From positions 3,350,501-3,414,500 of the forward strand of contig NC_134960.1 in the NCBI RefSeq assembly GCF_965638725.1: 64,000 bases of DNA, in the 5' to 3' direction. Both the position numbers and the translations under genes were made by a program. Below are positions 1-13,200 of the stretch, piece by piece (the first letter of the stretch is position 1; each line of letters opens with the position of its first letter). This stretch comes from Aptenodytes patagonicus (Eukaryota > Chordata > Aves > Sphenisciformes > Spheniscidae). The notes below the pieces were generated by a model that was not told the origin of the DNA, made no database searches, and saw only the letters and a program-made list of their open reading frames with translations.

Positions 1-3000
1 GCCCAGCACCCGGCCTCCCTCTATGCATTATTAATGAGCAACATCAATCTCCAGTTTTCAGTCAGCTAATTTGTTCCCACAATCATGATTCCAAATATCA
101 CATGAATAATTCAGCAAGTTATTTTAACTGTAGTTAGATAAGCCTGTTAGCCATCATAAATTTAAATAAATTATCCTTTTCTCACACATGGAGGTGCAAA
201 GGCAGAGCACCTTGTCAGGTGAGATATACCTCTCTGCATCTTAGGTAATACATACGGTATCTGATGACTCAAAGCCACGTGGAGGTGTGCCCTAAAGAGC
301 CCCTCTCTGGTCTTCGGCAGGGAAAGGGGGAGCCAGTCCCGGCCACTGGCCCTGCTGCCGTGCCGAGGGGCATCCGGGTCACCATGAGCACCTCAGACAT
401 GTGCAGCTGTGAGATTTCAGTGTCACAAATGTCCCGAGTTGAATGATGAACATACCCCAAAGATGGAGAGGCTTGGCTTGGTCCTACCCCTCAGGAGCTA
501 GTGGGTTTTGCTCAGACACCTTATTTCCTTTACAGAAGCCAAACACCTTCTTCTCTCACTTGCTACATTCCTTTGAAAGAGCAATTTTACTGTAATTCAA
601 GACTACAGGTGTATATCCTCCCTTAGGCTTCTCATTGCAGGATCCCATTTGGTGCTTCGAAATTCTTCCTTCTCCCGCATCTTTGAGAAACAACAAGGTG
701 TGCCACTGCCAGCACCCTGGGGCTACGAAAGGAGAGGTATGGCCAGGCGGTCTTTTGTCACCGCCACTGCTCGCTTTGATCGTGGGGACTCATCTTCCTC
801 TAGAGAAGAGGAATAGCTCCATGTGACCCCAAATTTCTGCATTCCTACGAGGCTCAGCCTCCCTCAGCAGAAACCAACAGAAGAAGATGAGATACTGCAA
901 AAAACCCAATGCACAAACAGCCCACGTGAAGCAGCCGTTGTAAGCACCGATTTTCATAAAAGTAACCCCAGTGGTAAGTGACACTCCGCAGATGTAAATC
1001 GTTTCTGGCTTTCAACACGCTGCGTGAGGAACACCCTTGTGCTGACACACAGAGTCGTGTGAGGGGATGTCATGGCAAGCTAGCAACAGATTTCTGCAGA
1101 AAAGCCACAAAGCTGTTGTCTTCATCACAGCAGGATGACAGTAAACAACTGTAAATAATATATAGGAAATCTAATTTTAGTAGGCGGAGAAAAGAAATTA
1201 CAATACCAGTCTTAGTTTAAATTGCTGGTAAGAGGCTTTTTTCAAGGATTGCAGCTGAAGGTACAGAGATTTAACTAAATGTTAACAAATAGACTGAGGT
1301 TTATAATTAACAACAGGAGAAAGCATTGCAAAGAGTATCAAACCTTGGGTTTTCTGGGATTAAGACACGCGCAGACTATTAGGGATAGGATCAGATATTG
1401 AGAGGCAGAAGTAGGTTATCCCACATCTACCTATGATGGGGCTCTTACAGCATTTGGTACCCACTACCATATGAAACACAGGTATCAAACTCAACAAGGG
1501 CTGGAGTGGAGTCACTCAGGCAATTTTTAACATCCTTGCCTCTGCATGGATGCCACTAACTGTGGGTGAAAGATGTGTAGCTCCTTAATATCACAGATCT
1601 AAAGAAGCAGTTTTAAATTAAATTGGTACAAGTACAGAAGGAGCTTACTTTCAAATATTGCTTAGGAAGCATAATGAATAAAAAGGTACTTTTCAGCCTA
1701 GTTGTCCAATTTCTTTTTAAAAAAAGCAACAAAGGATATGAAATCTCTGTGAAAGGGAGCCAGCGTGTGGGTTGGGATTATTCTGATTTCTGAAGCAAAC
1801 ACAGAATGTCAACTGCCTCATATCTGTGGGCTACACAGACAGATTCAATAACCTGAAAAATTATGGACTTTTTCCTTCACATTCATTGCTACATACAATA
1901 CGTGGCACATATGCGCTCACATCAATCATGGCAGTAATTTTCTTTAGCATATCTTTTCAAGTGAACAGTATAGGGGTCTGCTTTCTCAGCAAGGGGCATT
2001 GCTAGGGTCAACACGTTGCCCTGCCTGGAGCCCCAAGTGCCAAAGCGGGGCAGTACGGCCCCCGGTGCTGGGTGATCTGAGTCAGCTTCAAATGAAAATA
2101 AGACCCAACACCACACTTAACCTAGCTGCAAAAACACTTATACCTCTGTAAAAATAGGAAATGTGCAAGGGAGGACTCAGTCACAGCCATCCTACAGACA
2201 GAGGGGCACACGAACGTTTACAGATGCTTTCTAATCCTTCCTGGTGACTCTCAATTTCCCAGCCCATTATTTTTGTCCTTCTTCAAATGCCTCTTTCCTG
2301 CCCCTGTTTCTTGTCACTTTCCAGGTCCTGTCTTTGCCATTCTCTTCTCACTCAGCTCTGTCCTTCCCTAAATTCTCCTGCTTGCTGTCCTGCCCTTTGT
2401 CATCTGTAACTTTCTGTCCCGAGATACTTCAGTTCCCCATGTCTGCCCCAGGAGAGCTGAGAAGCCAGACAGCATTTTTGACCTCGTCCTTCATTTCAGC
2501 GCCCATTTTATCCTTCCACTGCATCTACCTCTACTCACAACTGTGTTTAATATTGCTGAGCTCCCTCATCTTCACCCCCCTTAGGCACCGGATCCAAAGC
2601 TTTCCTTTCATTCCCGCAGTGTTGAAGGCAGAGGTACCCCAAAGGTGCAAGCAGCTCTGTTAGCAAACCCCATAGCACCCTAGGGATAGCAATGGGGGTG
2701 AGGAGTCCGAAATGGAGTGCCCGTGTCCTCACACAGTAATCAGTAGGTGGAAGCAGGAGTTGAGGCTTTACCCCAACCCTGCCACAGACTCGCTGCACGG
2801 AGTGAATCCCTCGGGTCTAAAATGAATCTCAGACCCTGCCGGACTATTGCAAGACTCAGTTAATAAATATTAGTGAAACGCAGAGATCCCTGGATGAAAA
2901 CTGTAGTCGAGGTGTTGACTGCCACGTTTCATTAATTTCTTATTATCTTATAAGGGCTTCACTGGAGCCTAGAAGACTGCATGAATAGTGCATGAATCCG

Positions 3001-6000
3001 AAGAGCTTCCTGTCAGCCTCACCTTCAACTTGAATATGCGGCTTGTTGGAATCTGGACCTGAAGGATCCCTTGGCTGAGGACGGACAACGTGCCCAGGAG
3101 CTGACCCCATCTGTTGGGAGTGGGCTGGCATCTCACACTCTTTTGGAGTTCAGCACAATGTAAATAAATTACATTTAATTAAGAGGAAAACCCTTCCTGA
3201 AGGTGGAACGAGCATGCTGGAGCAATGCAGGAAAGTGATGGACTGTGCAGGTAAAACAGAAATGGTCACGCACAAGGTAGGAGGTGGCAGGAGAGAAAGG
3301 ATGCTGCTTTTTAGGGGATACTCCAGTAGCAAAGCAGCCGTTGTCCAGCACCTCCAGTCAACTCCAGAACCCATAAAAAATTTCTGAGAAAGAAAGGTTC
3401 CCAGCTACCAGAGGAAAGCACTAAGGTTGGGGCTTTCCTCTTCTAGGAAACTTGTTCTGCCTACAGATCGGATGGGATCTGGTAGGAAACACAACGCTGC
3501 CACAACTGGTGATGCATCACTGAGCAATTAAGTGATCTCTGTTATTGCTTTACAGGGGCTTTCCAACTACTCCTTTTATCAGTGCAAGGTAATGCTTAAT
3601 TTGCTTGTAAGCACCTCACCATGTTATTTTAAAGGAAAATTATATCTCTTCTGTTTAGCTCAGCAGTTTGAAAGTTCATATGGCTGAAACATGGGAACAT
3701 CTCTCACCAGGAGAGATAGTAGCAACCAGGTTCTGGAAACATTTTAAATGACCATTGGCATTTATTTTATAAGGATAATAGTTCTGGTATCAGCTAATTT
3801 GCTAAGAAACACAGTGCTATTGCAACATTTGCATGGAGAGTGTGAGGAGACCTGTGTGTCAGCCATTTAACCTCACCTTCCCGCCGGCTCCAGCATAGCT
3901 CTGGTACCCAAACCCACACCGACGCACGCTCTGTACCTTGCGTGTTGTACAGCTGAAACCCAGCTACCTGGAGAATGCAGGTCTCCAGCTGACCCAAGCA
4001 AGAATGTTGGGCAGTGTGTGAAAAACAGCAATTCACAGATTCTGGCTTTGGCTGTTCTTGGCACTGTACGTTTTCTCACCTGTAATTTAAAATTTTATTG
4101 TGTCAGAGATACTCTGCTACTTATTCCTAAATACAGTCTGATTCTTACCCCTCTGCATTCTCAACCAGTGACCTGAGAAGACAGGCAAGACTTTAGAAAC
4201 CATCATGAAAATGCCAGCTGCTATCCCAGGGATGGAGCCTGTAATTGTTGGGCATCCCTTATCTCAACCCCTCGGTGCAGTTAACCAAACTAGTTAACAC
4301 TGTCACTCTAGGAGAAATACTACTATGGAAGCAAAACTGTCTGGTATGTCAGGCCAATGGTCTCCGAAGCTCGGACAGCAGGCCCTGTGAGACTCCCACC
4401 AGCAAGAAGGCAATGACAGCAATGGTTGGATGCCTTGGGGAACAGCAAAGTGCAGAGACTTGGAAGCAGAATTAATGGAGGCCTAATAAATGGAAGTGGG
4501 TCCAGGGATCTCCCGTGTATCACATACATCCAGCTCCCAAACCTCTGCCCCTGCCCATGCAGCTGCTGGGCTGCACAAACCACAGTTCATCTCCAGCCGC
4601 CTCCTACTAAAACACACAGCAGGCGATGAAGGCAAACACCAGCAGAGCAGACTCGGAGCCTGGGGGTGTTTTTGAGGTGACGGGGGCACTGACGTCTTGG
4701 TTTGGGGCTCGGAGGGAGAGCTGGGCACAAGGGTGCAGTTGGAGGAGGAGGTGCTGCCTCGCCGCCAGACATCAATACCTCGGTGGCAGCAGGGATGCCG
4801 ATAGCTCTGCTGTGCTAATTCCAGCCAGAAATGTGCGTGTATCCCGCTACACAAAGCCCTTTCAGATGTTAATGACTCAAGCATCACGGAGCTGGTCTTG
4901 GTTAAAAGTCTTTTGATGTTGCCCTCCCTCACTTCACTGCCTGCTCCTGCCCAGCCTCTGGTTTTGTTTTGGCACTAATGCTGGCCTCGTATTGCAGGAC
5001 AAAGCTTTAGCATTTTAATAAACCCAGGGGCTCCTCAGACCACTGCAATCTGTGAAGCACAGGCATTGATGAACTTCATACCAGCAACAAGGATGAAACT
5101 TCCATTTTCCTCCAAAACCACAGGTTCTTACAACCCTAAAAGAAGATCTACTGGGTGTCAGCGGTGCAGGGCCAACAGCACACTGGGGAGCTGCTCTGCT
5201 TCCAGCTGGCAGAGAGCACCGACCCCAAGAGAAAGCATCCCCCGATGGCACTCACCAGCCTGGCTCCAGTGCCAGCCAGAGCCCTCGAGCCCGCCCCAGT
5301 CGACTTTACATCGACTTTGGCACACACGGGATGAACTTGACGCAGTTGTCTTTCCCAGCCGACATTGAAATAACTTTGCAGCAAGCAACCCACAGACACC
5401 CCGTGCTCCATTTACCTCCCCCGAAACAGAAAGACTGTGCAAAGCACTTTTCTCCATCCAAACATATCATGGAGATGTAGTAAGCATCTTTGCTTCCTAA
5501 TTGAAATCATACATCACTTACTTAAGTGATACTAAATCAGACGCAAACACCACTGGCAATTCAAGCATTAATAAACAGTTCCCCGCTCCAGAGACAACAG
5601 GTCCTCTGCCAGCGTAAACCTCACGGCTTCCCACGAAGCCAGCCCCAACCCTGCCCCTGCCACCCTGTCCCACATCGCTGCCGCTGTGCACATCGGTCCC
5701 ACGGACAAGTCTTTGCTTCAGTTGTCACGGGCATTTTAATTTTAGTGGCTCAGTGTAACAAGGAGGTTGCGTTTTGCAGCAATGGCACCTGTGTGGGAGA
5801 AGAGCCAGCACCCGTCCTTGTTCTCCCCAATCACATTTTGCCCCACGTCTCTACCTCGGCCGGCAGTAGGTGCCGGGAGATGGCTGCAGCTGAGCCGTGC
5901 CTCCTGTGGGACCAGAGGAATGGGGCCATGGCACATCTCTGCTTGCTCTTCCCCAGGGCTGGGACCTGCGAGACCTCCTCCCGTCAGCCCCAGGGCAGAG

Positions 6001-6699
6001 CAGACCGAGGCCACCCCGATCGATCATCTCGTAGAGGCAAACCGCAGCCCACCCCAGCAACCTCTCGTGCAGGGGACAGAGCCGTCCCAGCTCCCTGTCC
6101 CACACGAACCCCAGCCCCGCAAATCACATCACCTCTAAGGCAACTTTGACTTGCGGGAGCCATTCAAGATATTTTTATCCGGGCCAGTGATTTGACCCAC
6201 AGCTCTTAGAAGCAACAACTTATTTTATTTCATTGTTAAAAAAAAAAAAAGAGATTTTGCAGTGGATTTTTAACTCCACTTGTGGCAAAAATACTCTTCC
6301 GTGAGAATCAGAAATAAGCTCTAACTCAGCTTTTAACGTGCTGTTTTCGTGCATCTCCTGGATCTCTCCTGTAATGATTCTCTCCCTCACCACTGCTTTC
6401 AAAACAGATCCAAGTTCCTACTCCACACAAAAGCTTCACAGCTTTGAACACGAAGAAGAGATCATCTCAGTCCCGTAAGAGGCTTTCACATTGCTTTCTC
6501 CATTAATTTGACCTTTTACACCCCAGCAACAAGGAGACCCCTGCACCTGGTTATGAATGTAGCTGAGCTAATATGCAGCGAGTAATTAATTTAACAAACT
6601 TTTCCTCTTCAAAGAGGCCTAATCCCCTGCCCAGCCAGCTCGGACCTTGGCTGGTGCTGCTGGAAGAGCCACCGGTGGAAAACGGAGAGTTAACGTCAT
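1..6699. other. Intergenic, no gene recognised
   Basis: Mixed-composition single-copy-looking DNA. Short open frames occur on both strands, but none carries a recognisable domain or plausible splice structure. A GC-richer block at about 5,560-6,130 holds a long Pro-rich frame judged spurious. Confidence 0.6.
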
Positions 6700-7240
6700 T
6701 GAGCTCTCTTCTCTCTCCCCCTGTTAAGATCTGCTAATAAAAATGCCTATTTAGTTTACCTGTCCTGTGTGGCTCTCCTCTGCTCAAGCCCTATGTCAAT
6801 AATAATAAGAGTTATTATGAATAATCTCTATCAATTAATTAATTTACAAGGTTATTCAAATGGCCTTATGAGCTGAAACATAATTTGCTCGTTACCGAGC
6901 CCACTCGACTGTCCTGGCCCTATGCGAGAGGAAAACCCGCCGCCTAACTTCATCTCTGCTTCAGAAACAAGGTGGTTTTCCCCTCACTTTGATTTTCATT
7001 TCCCATTCAGCTATTAAGAAGAAACCCATTCATCAAAGCTAGAGGTTTTCCCTCTGAAAACCTTCGGCGTTTAAAAGCTTTTGACTGAAATATAACATAT
7101 TAATGGAAGACGTGATTGCACAGCCCTCTGCTGACCTTCCATAGGCTGAAATTGCTTATTTTGCTAAATTTATTTGCCACCCATTTATCAATCTAAATCT
7201 AAGGTGGTTTTAAAGGTCATAAACCAAACAGCTACTGAAA
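6700..7240. promoter_or_regulatory. Candidate conserved non-coding element (AT-rich, homeodomain-core-rich)
   Basis: The block is free of repeats and has stacked TAAT/ATTA cores (for example TCAATTAATTAATTTAC near 6,829), an AATAATAATAAGAGTTATTA inverted motif near 6,800, and ATTCAAATGGCC. It resembles vertebrate distal enhancers in texture. No alignment was possible, so conservation is inferred. Confidence 0.3.
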
Positions 7241-10200
7241 TATGATTAAAGAATATGGAAATAAATTACAAACTCATAATGTTATCCCTTCCTGTGACTT
7301 AGTGGCAGAAGCTTGGATGAAGTATGGGAACTTGTTTAACATCTTACGTATTTGGGGATTCATCTACCTCTGGAGGGTTGCTCAAGCTCCGTTAATTCAC
7401 AGTGTGCTGCTTTGTGCCTGCTGAAAGGAGGATTATAGGAGGCAAACTCTGGGTCAGAAGCAGACTAAGAAAAGGCTTTAACTTTCCTTAGAGGGAACAG
7501 TCTCTCCTTGGTGACCAGACAGCATTTATTAACGGGGGTTCACATTGAGCTGAGAAGTTACTTCCCGTTGAATAAGCAGTGCAGTCGTTACCATGCGCAG
7601 TTCCCAGACTGCCTCCAGAATAATTAATGGAGCATTAAACTGCCTTAACACTGCAGGATTAGCAGCGAACCCGCTGAAGGTTATAGGAAAACCAAGCAAA
7701 TCTTTATGTTTTCTGTCTGGAGGACAGAAGTAAAGGTGAGTCTTAACACAAAGCTTTGAGGCATGTAGAGCAAGTTTGGTTATGGTAAAATAACTGGGTT
7801 TGGAAACAATTCAGTGGCAAACACCAGGGAGGAGGAGTTTGTGCGCAACTGAAACTGGACAGAAGCAGCACCACCAAACCGCCCTGCACGAGCTGCTTGA
7901 GGAGCATCGGAGGCGGCGTTGGGTCTTAGGCAGCGCTTATTTGGGAGCAATTAGATATAAGCACAACAGCAGTGGCCGTACTCTCTTCTCCAGCTGCCGC
8001 CCAGCCGCTATCCATCGGTGCTCCTATCACCAGCTATGGAAACCGAGGGGCAGCACAGGGATGTGTGCCCAGGTCCTGCCCTGGCATGGGACAGGGCTCC
8101 TTCATACCGAGTCAGACCAAGGAAGTCCCCAGGCCCACACACAGACAGAGCCAAAATCTCCCTCTCCAACATGTATTAAAAGTAACTGGCAAATGATATT
8201 GGCTGTAAAAACAAGCTGCCTGCTCAGAATTAGGTATTAATTCCTACTTGTCATCGAAACAATTTTGACTTTATTACCAGAACCTTCAGTGAAATGACTG
8301 TGCAGTCACTGGTGAATTTTAATTCTTGATGAACCTGTAATTGCTTTGGCCAGCAGACTCTGGTAAGCGCACACGCGAATGTCTGCTTCCCTCCAGAAAT
8401 CAAACACCAGCTCTAGAAACACGGTGCAATTTTTGCTCAGTATCAATTGATTTCCCAGAGAACATTTTTCCGTGTAACAAAAAAGAACACTTTTTTTTTT
8501 TTAAAGCAGATCTACAAAGAAAGACCTCGAGATATCTCTGGCAGGAGTATTGCAGGTAGCGCTAGCGAATGATGCAGCCTGAGGTGCAAAATATGCACAA
8601 CACAGTTCCCGAGCTGTGATCACTTCTAGCTGTTGGGTTTGGTGCCTTTTTTCTCTAGTCTAAATTGATTAATGAATTATTAATAAAAGAGAGACATGCA
8701 TAGCAGATAGACACTGTTTTATAAAGACCTCTTTAGAGACAACAGGATGAAGATAAAAATAAGCAAGGCAGTAAAAAGGCAAGATGAAAGCAACCAGCAG
8801 CCTCGTGAGTACATTGTAAGTAACAATAAACCCAACAGATGAACAGGAAGGCAAGCTACTGGCTGACACAGCCGCTGCAAGGGTGCTGCATAGATGGGTT
8901 GTTGAAAAAAATATATGCACCAAATACACTACCGCAGCCAGAAATATAACCTTGCACATCAGACCCGTAACATTGAAAATGTGCGTGCATGCAATCTTTC
9001 AGATTGCTTTATCTCTGGATTTACTCCAAGGCAAAGAATCCAAAGATGAAATAGAGAGTGTGAAAGATGTCTTTATAGCAATTAAGAAAAACAACAGGGC
9101 TTGTGACTCGGTTAAAAAATCCAGCTCTTCTCCTCCTTTCCATCTAAACAAGCAGTTCTGCAAGGGCCAGGGCAGCTCCTGCTTGCCTTCGAAAGACTGA
9201 GCCTTGGGGAAGCTTTTTGCTCACCTACAGCATCCCTGCAAGGTGATCCCTCTCCTCTGCTGATTCCCTGGTGCTTAGCAAGGAGTTGAGGTAACACTTC
9301 AGCCTTTCCCATAATCTAAAGCTCTGAAAAGGATTTTGTCTGCTGTCTGTCTGTTGTCACTAAATTTGAAGGAATATCATCACTTCAAAGCCTCCACTAT
9401 TGGAAAATAGGGTTAAAATGTGTTAACAGGTTCAAAAGTTGCAAGAAGAAAGGATACACCCTCATGCAAGCATGTACGCTGGCAGCCCGATAACACAAGC
9501 GTCATTTCTTTAGGAAACCAAGCTAAAAAAGTAAATTGGTCCATGCTGTGACCTGTATCACTTATGTCAACTTTTAGCCAGTATTTAATTCTGCGCTCTG
9601 CAAATCCAAACTATACAGAGGCTATTCTGGGCTTAAGGAATTGGAAAGGGACCAGATGTCAGGCAATTGATTGTACTGACACAGATCCAGAGGAATGCTT
9701 CAGTGGATCAGACCCAGCTTTCATAAGATATTTCAGCAATTTCTCCAAGTCCAATTAGCAACTGATGCGTAATGCATTGAGAAAGCCTGCAGTTAAAGAG
9801 TGTTTTCCTATTAACAGTCTTGTTACCTGCAGAGTTTGACAAGTTGTCAGCTTAAAATTAATTGTAAAAAACTGTATTTTAAATAAGGGTCAAGAGAATG
9901 ACTGAATAGACATAAACAGCATTTTACAGCTATCCATAATAGAGCCTCAGCAATAAAAAATAAGTGACTTAGAAAGAATACACAGCCATTCTGAATTATA
10001 TGATCACAAAATTATGTCTTGATTGACTCTTCGCCTTAATGCTTGCATTGGCTGGCACAGCTGGATCACAGAATTTCCTTTGAATATATTAACATTTATT
10101 AAAAAAATGATCAATTTTGCAGTTATGAAATGCCTCCCTAATTTACTACAGTGGAATTTACTGCTAGGGAGCCAACCGCTTTTCCAGACAGACACCCTGG

Positions 10201-13200
10201 GAGTTCATTCTGGCATGTCATTTCTTTTAAGAAAATTATTTGTTTGAGTTTTATAATAATGCTGCTGGGGCATAGCTGGGGGAGATGGTGGAAGTTAGGC
10301 AGAAAGATCATAATGGCTGTAAGGACTGCACTGTTTCTCATCTCCAGCTCTATAACCAAAAGAAAAAGAGATTATTCCACTGTGAAAGTTGCATACAAGA
10401 AAGAAATCTGAGAGCAATAATTTTAAGTCATTTTTGAGACTATTACACACAAGCAGACAGAAACTAGGGGCTAATCCTGACCTCATAGACATGCATGGGG
10501 AAAACATCCAAAATAAGGATGTTTTCTTTCTGCTAAGCACCTGTAACGTTCATGAGCTGAACTGGACACAGATGTGAAACACGCTGTGCCTCTGAGTCCT
10601 GTCCAACTTCTCCAAAATAAAATAAAAAAAGCCCGTAAGTCTCCACCCTACCAGCCACCTGAGCCTCCTCCTACCGTCAAGGGGATGAAGAGCCGGACTC
10701 CCGTCCAAGACACCATCGGATGAACGATGTGTCTCACTAACTAGCCCGTAACAGTCCCGGAACAATGGTTCCTATCCCCTGTGATACCGATGGACATGAA
10801 TTAAGCACTACCACCGCAAGCAGATGGAGACCCAGCTCTCCCCTCCACCACATGCACTTTGGGCAATAGCTTCCCTCCAGCACCAGAAGAAACTCCGGTT
10901 TGAAGAAGCTGCACCCAAAGCTTAGCCCAAGCCAGCAGTGTCCAACGGCACTGCCTAACTCGGCTCTTCTCAGCCCAAAGCCTGCGCACAGGCAGGTAGA
11001 AACAGCCCGCAGATGTGTGTTGGGGGATCGGCTAAATGAATGATGGCTGTAGGTCAAGATCCACATGGGATGTGTTTCTTTTGATCTGTGCAAGGCTGGA
11101 ATTACTGGAATTCGTAAGGTTCCTGACTAAAGCAGCAGATGGGCCGTTTATTTGATAATGCACCTTCTTCCAAGTGAAATAATAGCCACATCAATTAAAC
11201 ATACATCTTCAGAAAATACAAGTTTCCAAGACAAAAAATCTTCTACCTCACTGCTGAGATTTTCCAGGCTGCCAGGGATTTGATTGCCAGGATCTCAGTA
11301 GGAATTGAAAAAAATCAATTATTGACGTTGCGATCCGGTGCTTACAACAAAGCTGTTCGCCTTGCTGGAGATCTGGCAGCAAGAGAAAGCGCTCAACAGC
11401 TCTGTGAAACATCCGGACGGGGAGCTCTGATCACAGCACCCCGCTTCCAGCAGCCGCTGTCCCGAGAGGCGCTACCCAGCCAACGGGGCACAGGGAGGAA
11501 TTGGGCGGATATAAGGGAGATTCTCCAAACCACATGTTTCTGGTTTAATAACAGTAAGCAACTTGCAATACATTTGGCTCCCGATCGTATCTATCCCAGT
11601 TGTCTCATTAAACATTTTGTGCAAGTTCGGAGACTCAGCTTTAGTGTATGTTACTAATAATTGCCTTATTTCTCAGCTGTGCAACAGAAAACCTCCCTGA
11701 AACACAGTTTTCCATTAGCACCAGACAGGGATTAACTAATTAGCCAAAAAATAAGATTTTCTTGAGATAACATTACGTAGATAATTAAAACTAAAAAGCT
11801 ACATCCAAGAAGGACAACCTTTTTCCTAGCTAAGCTCCAGCTTTTGGCTTGGTTATTCCCCAGTCACACATTTTCTTTTCCTCTGCCATGTCTGAGGCAT
11901 AACAAATCATTAAAACTGGACATGCATCCAATTAAGTAACAAGATATTATTTACTCTTATCTTCAGGGGTCAAAATAAAAACTTTCCTACTTCATTTACC
12001 TATTAACAAAAGACTAACCCCAAACACCAACTAGTTGCTAAGTGCTCGCGCAGTGGGATACGATGCCATTTCTGTACTTTTTGTGCAAACTGGCTGTAAA
12101 GCAAAGGAGCAGAGGGGACAGAGTCCTTTACCTGGGAGGGCCCCATTCTTTGCCTAACAATAAGTCCACAGGTCAATAACTCAGAGAGAGGTGAGACAAG
12201 AAGTGGGAAAAAAGTGGAAAAAAAAAAAAAATGGTGCAGAAAGTTAGAAAGAAAGTAAACAAAGAGAAAAGCAGCAGAAGTGTTTAAACTGTCGCTGAAG
12301 CTATCATGCTACCAACTTAGGAACAACTTTTTACAGATATAAAAGCGTCAGCTTGCACAGCTGGAATTTCTATGGCAACACTCGATATGGGCAGTGTGGC
12401 AGAGCGAGGTTGTGAAAGAGTTTGATAAAAATATTGTTGGTGCCAGCAAGGCAGGAACTTCTATTAGACCTGGCATCTAACAAAGCCTCTCCTGGAGAGG
12501 ATGGAGGCGTTATAAACACCAGCAACCATCACCACTGCCTGCAGCCACACGACTTTCCCTTTGAACAAGCCTGGAAGTTAAATGCACAATCCTTCTTGCT
12601 ATTCTAGCAAGCAATGAGCTTGGGTTGCAACAGCAACAGAATATGCTTATTTGTTTTTACAAAGCGTTAAGTAATAGGAAGATCTCTGTAATTGCAAGCA
12701 GGAGCAGAATGAAGCAAGGAGATGATGAGAACGGCTGCGGCCATCTCCTCCACAGAGGTCATGGTGTTGTCTGGACAGGCACATGCCGTGGAGGAGGTAG
12801 CAATCCTGTCCTGGGAGAGAGAGGGATGGTTTGGTGAGGCACAAAGGCATCCCTCCAAAGTTGGGAGTAAAAGGAGCAATTAAAAGCTAAAGAGTTAGAA
12901 TATAACCTAACGGGGATTACTCAGAGTGAATGAGAAAATGATTGAGTTGGACCACTAATAAGCATCAGCGAGTCTGTAACTGTCTGACCACAGAGCCTGA
13001 AATCCATGAGCGACTGTTCTCGGACTCTGAGAGAATTTGGGATTAGGCACGGCCTCTTCATGCATTCGCTCACATTGTTGAGCCGTGAATCTGATTTCAC
13101 AGACCGCACTAACTCTTTGAAAGGAACTTGCCCGTATTTTCTTTACACCAGCTTCTGTGCTGATCCATTTGCAACAGCTCTCATTTTGTTTCCCAGATTC

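Noticed and set aside
2244..2663. 139-codon plus-strand Ser/Phe/Leu-rich frame
   Set aside because: Derives from a long pyrimidine-rich stretch (CTTTCC-type), which yields Ser/Phe/Leu/Pro codons without stops by chance.
5526..6149. 207-codon plus-strand open frame
   Set aside because: Pro/Ser-rich low-complexity composition from a GC-richer block, with overlapping open frames in other phases and no domain, splice sites or Kozak context of note.
8100..8140. CATACCGAGTCAGACCAAGG-like string resembling an old dispersed repeat
   Set aside because: Too short to assign to any family from memory.
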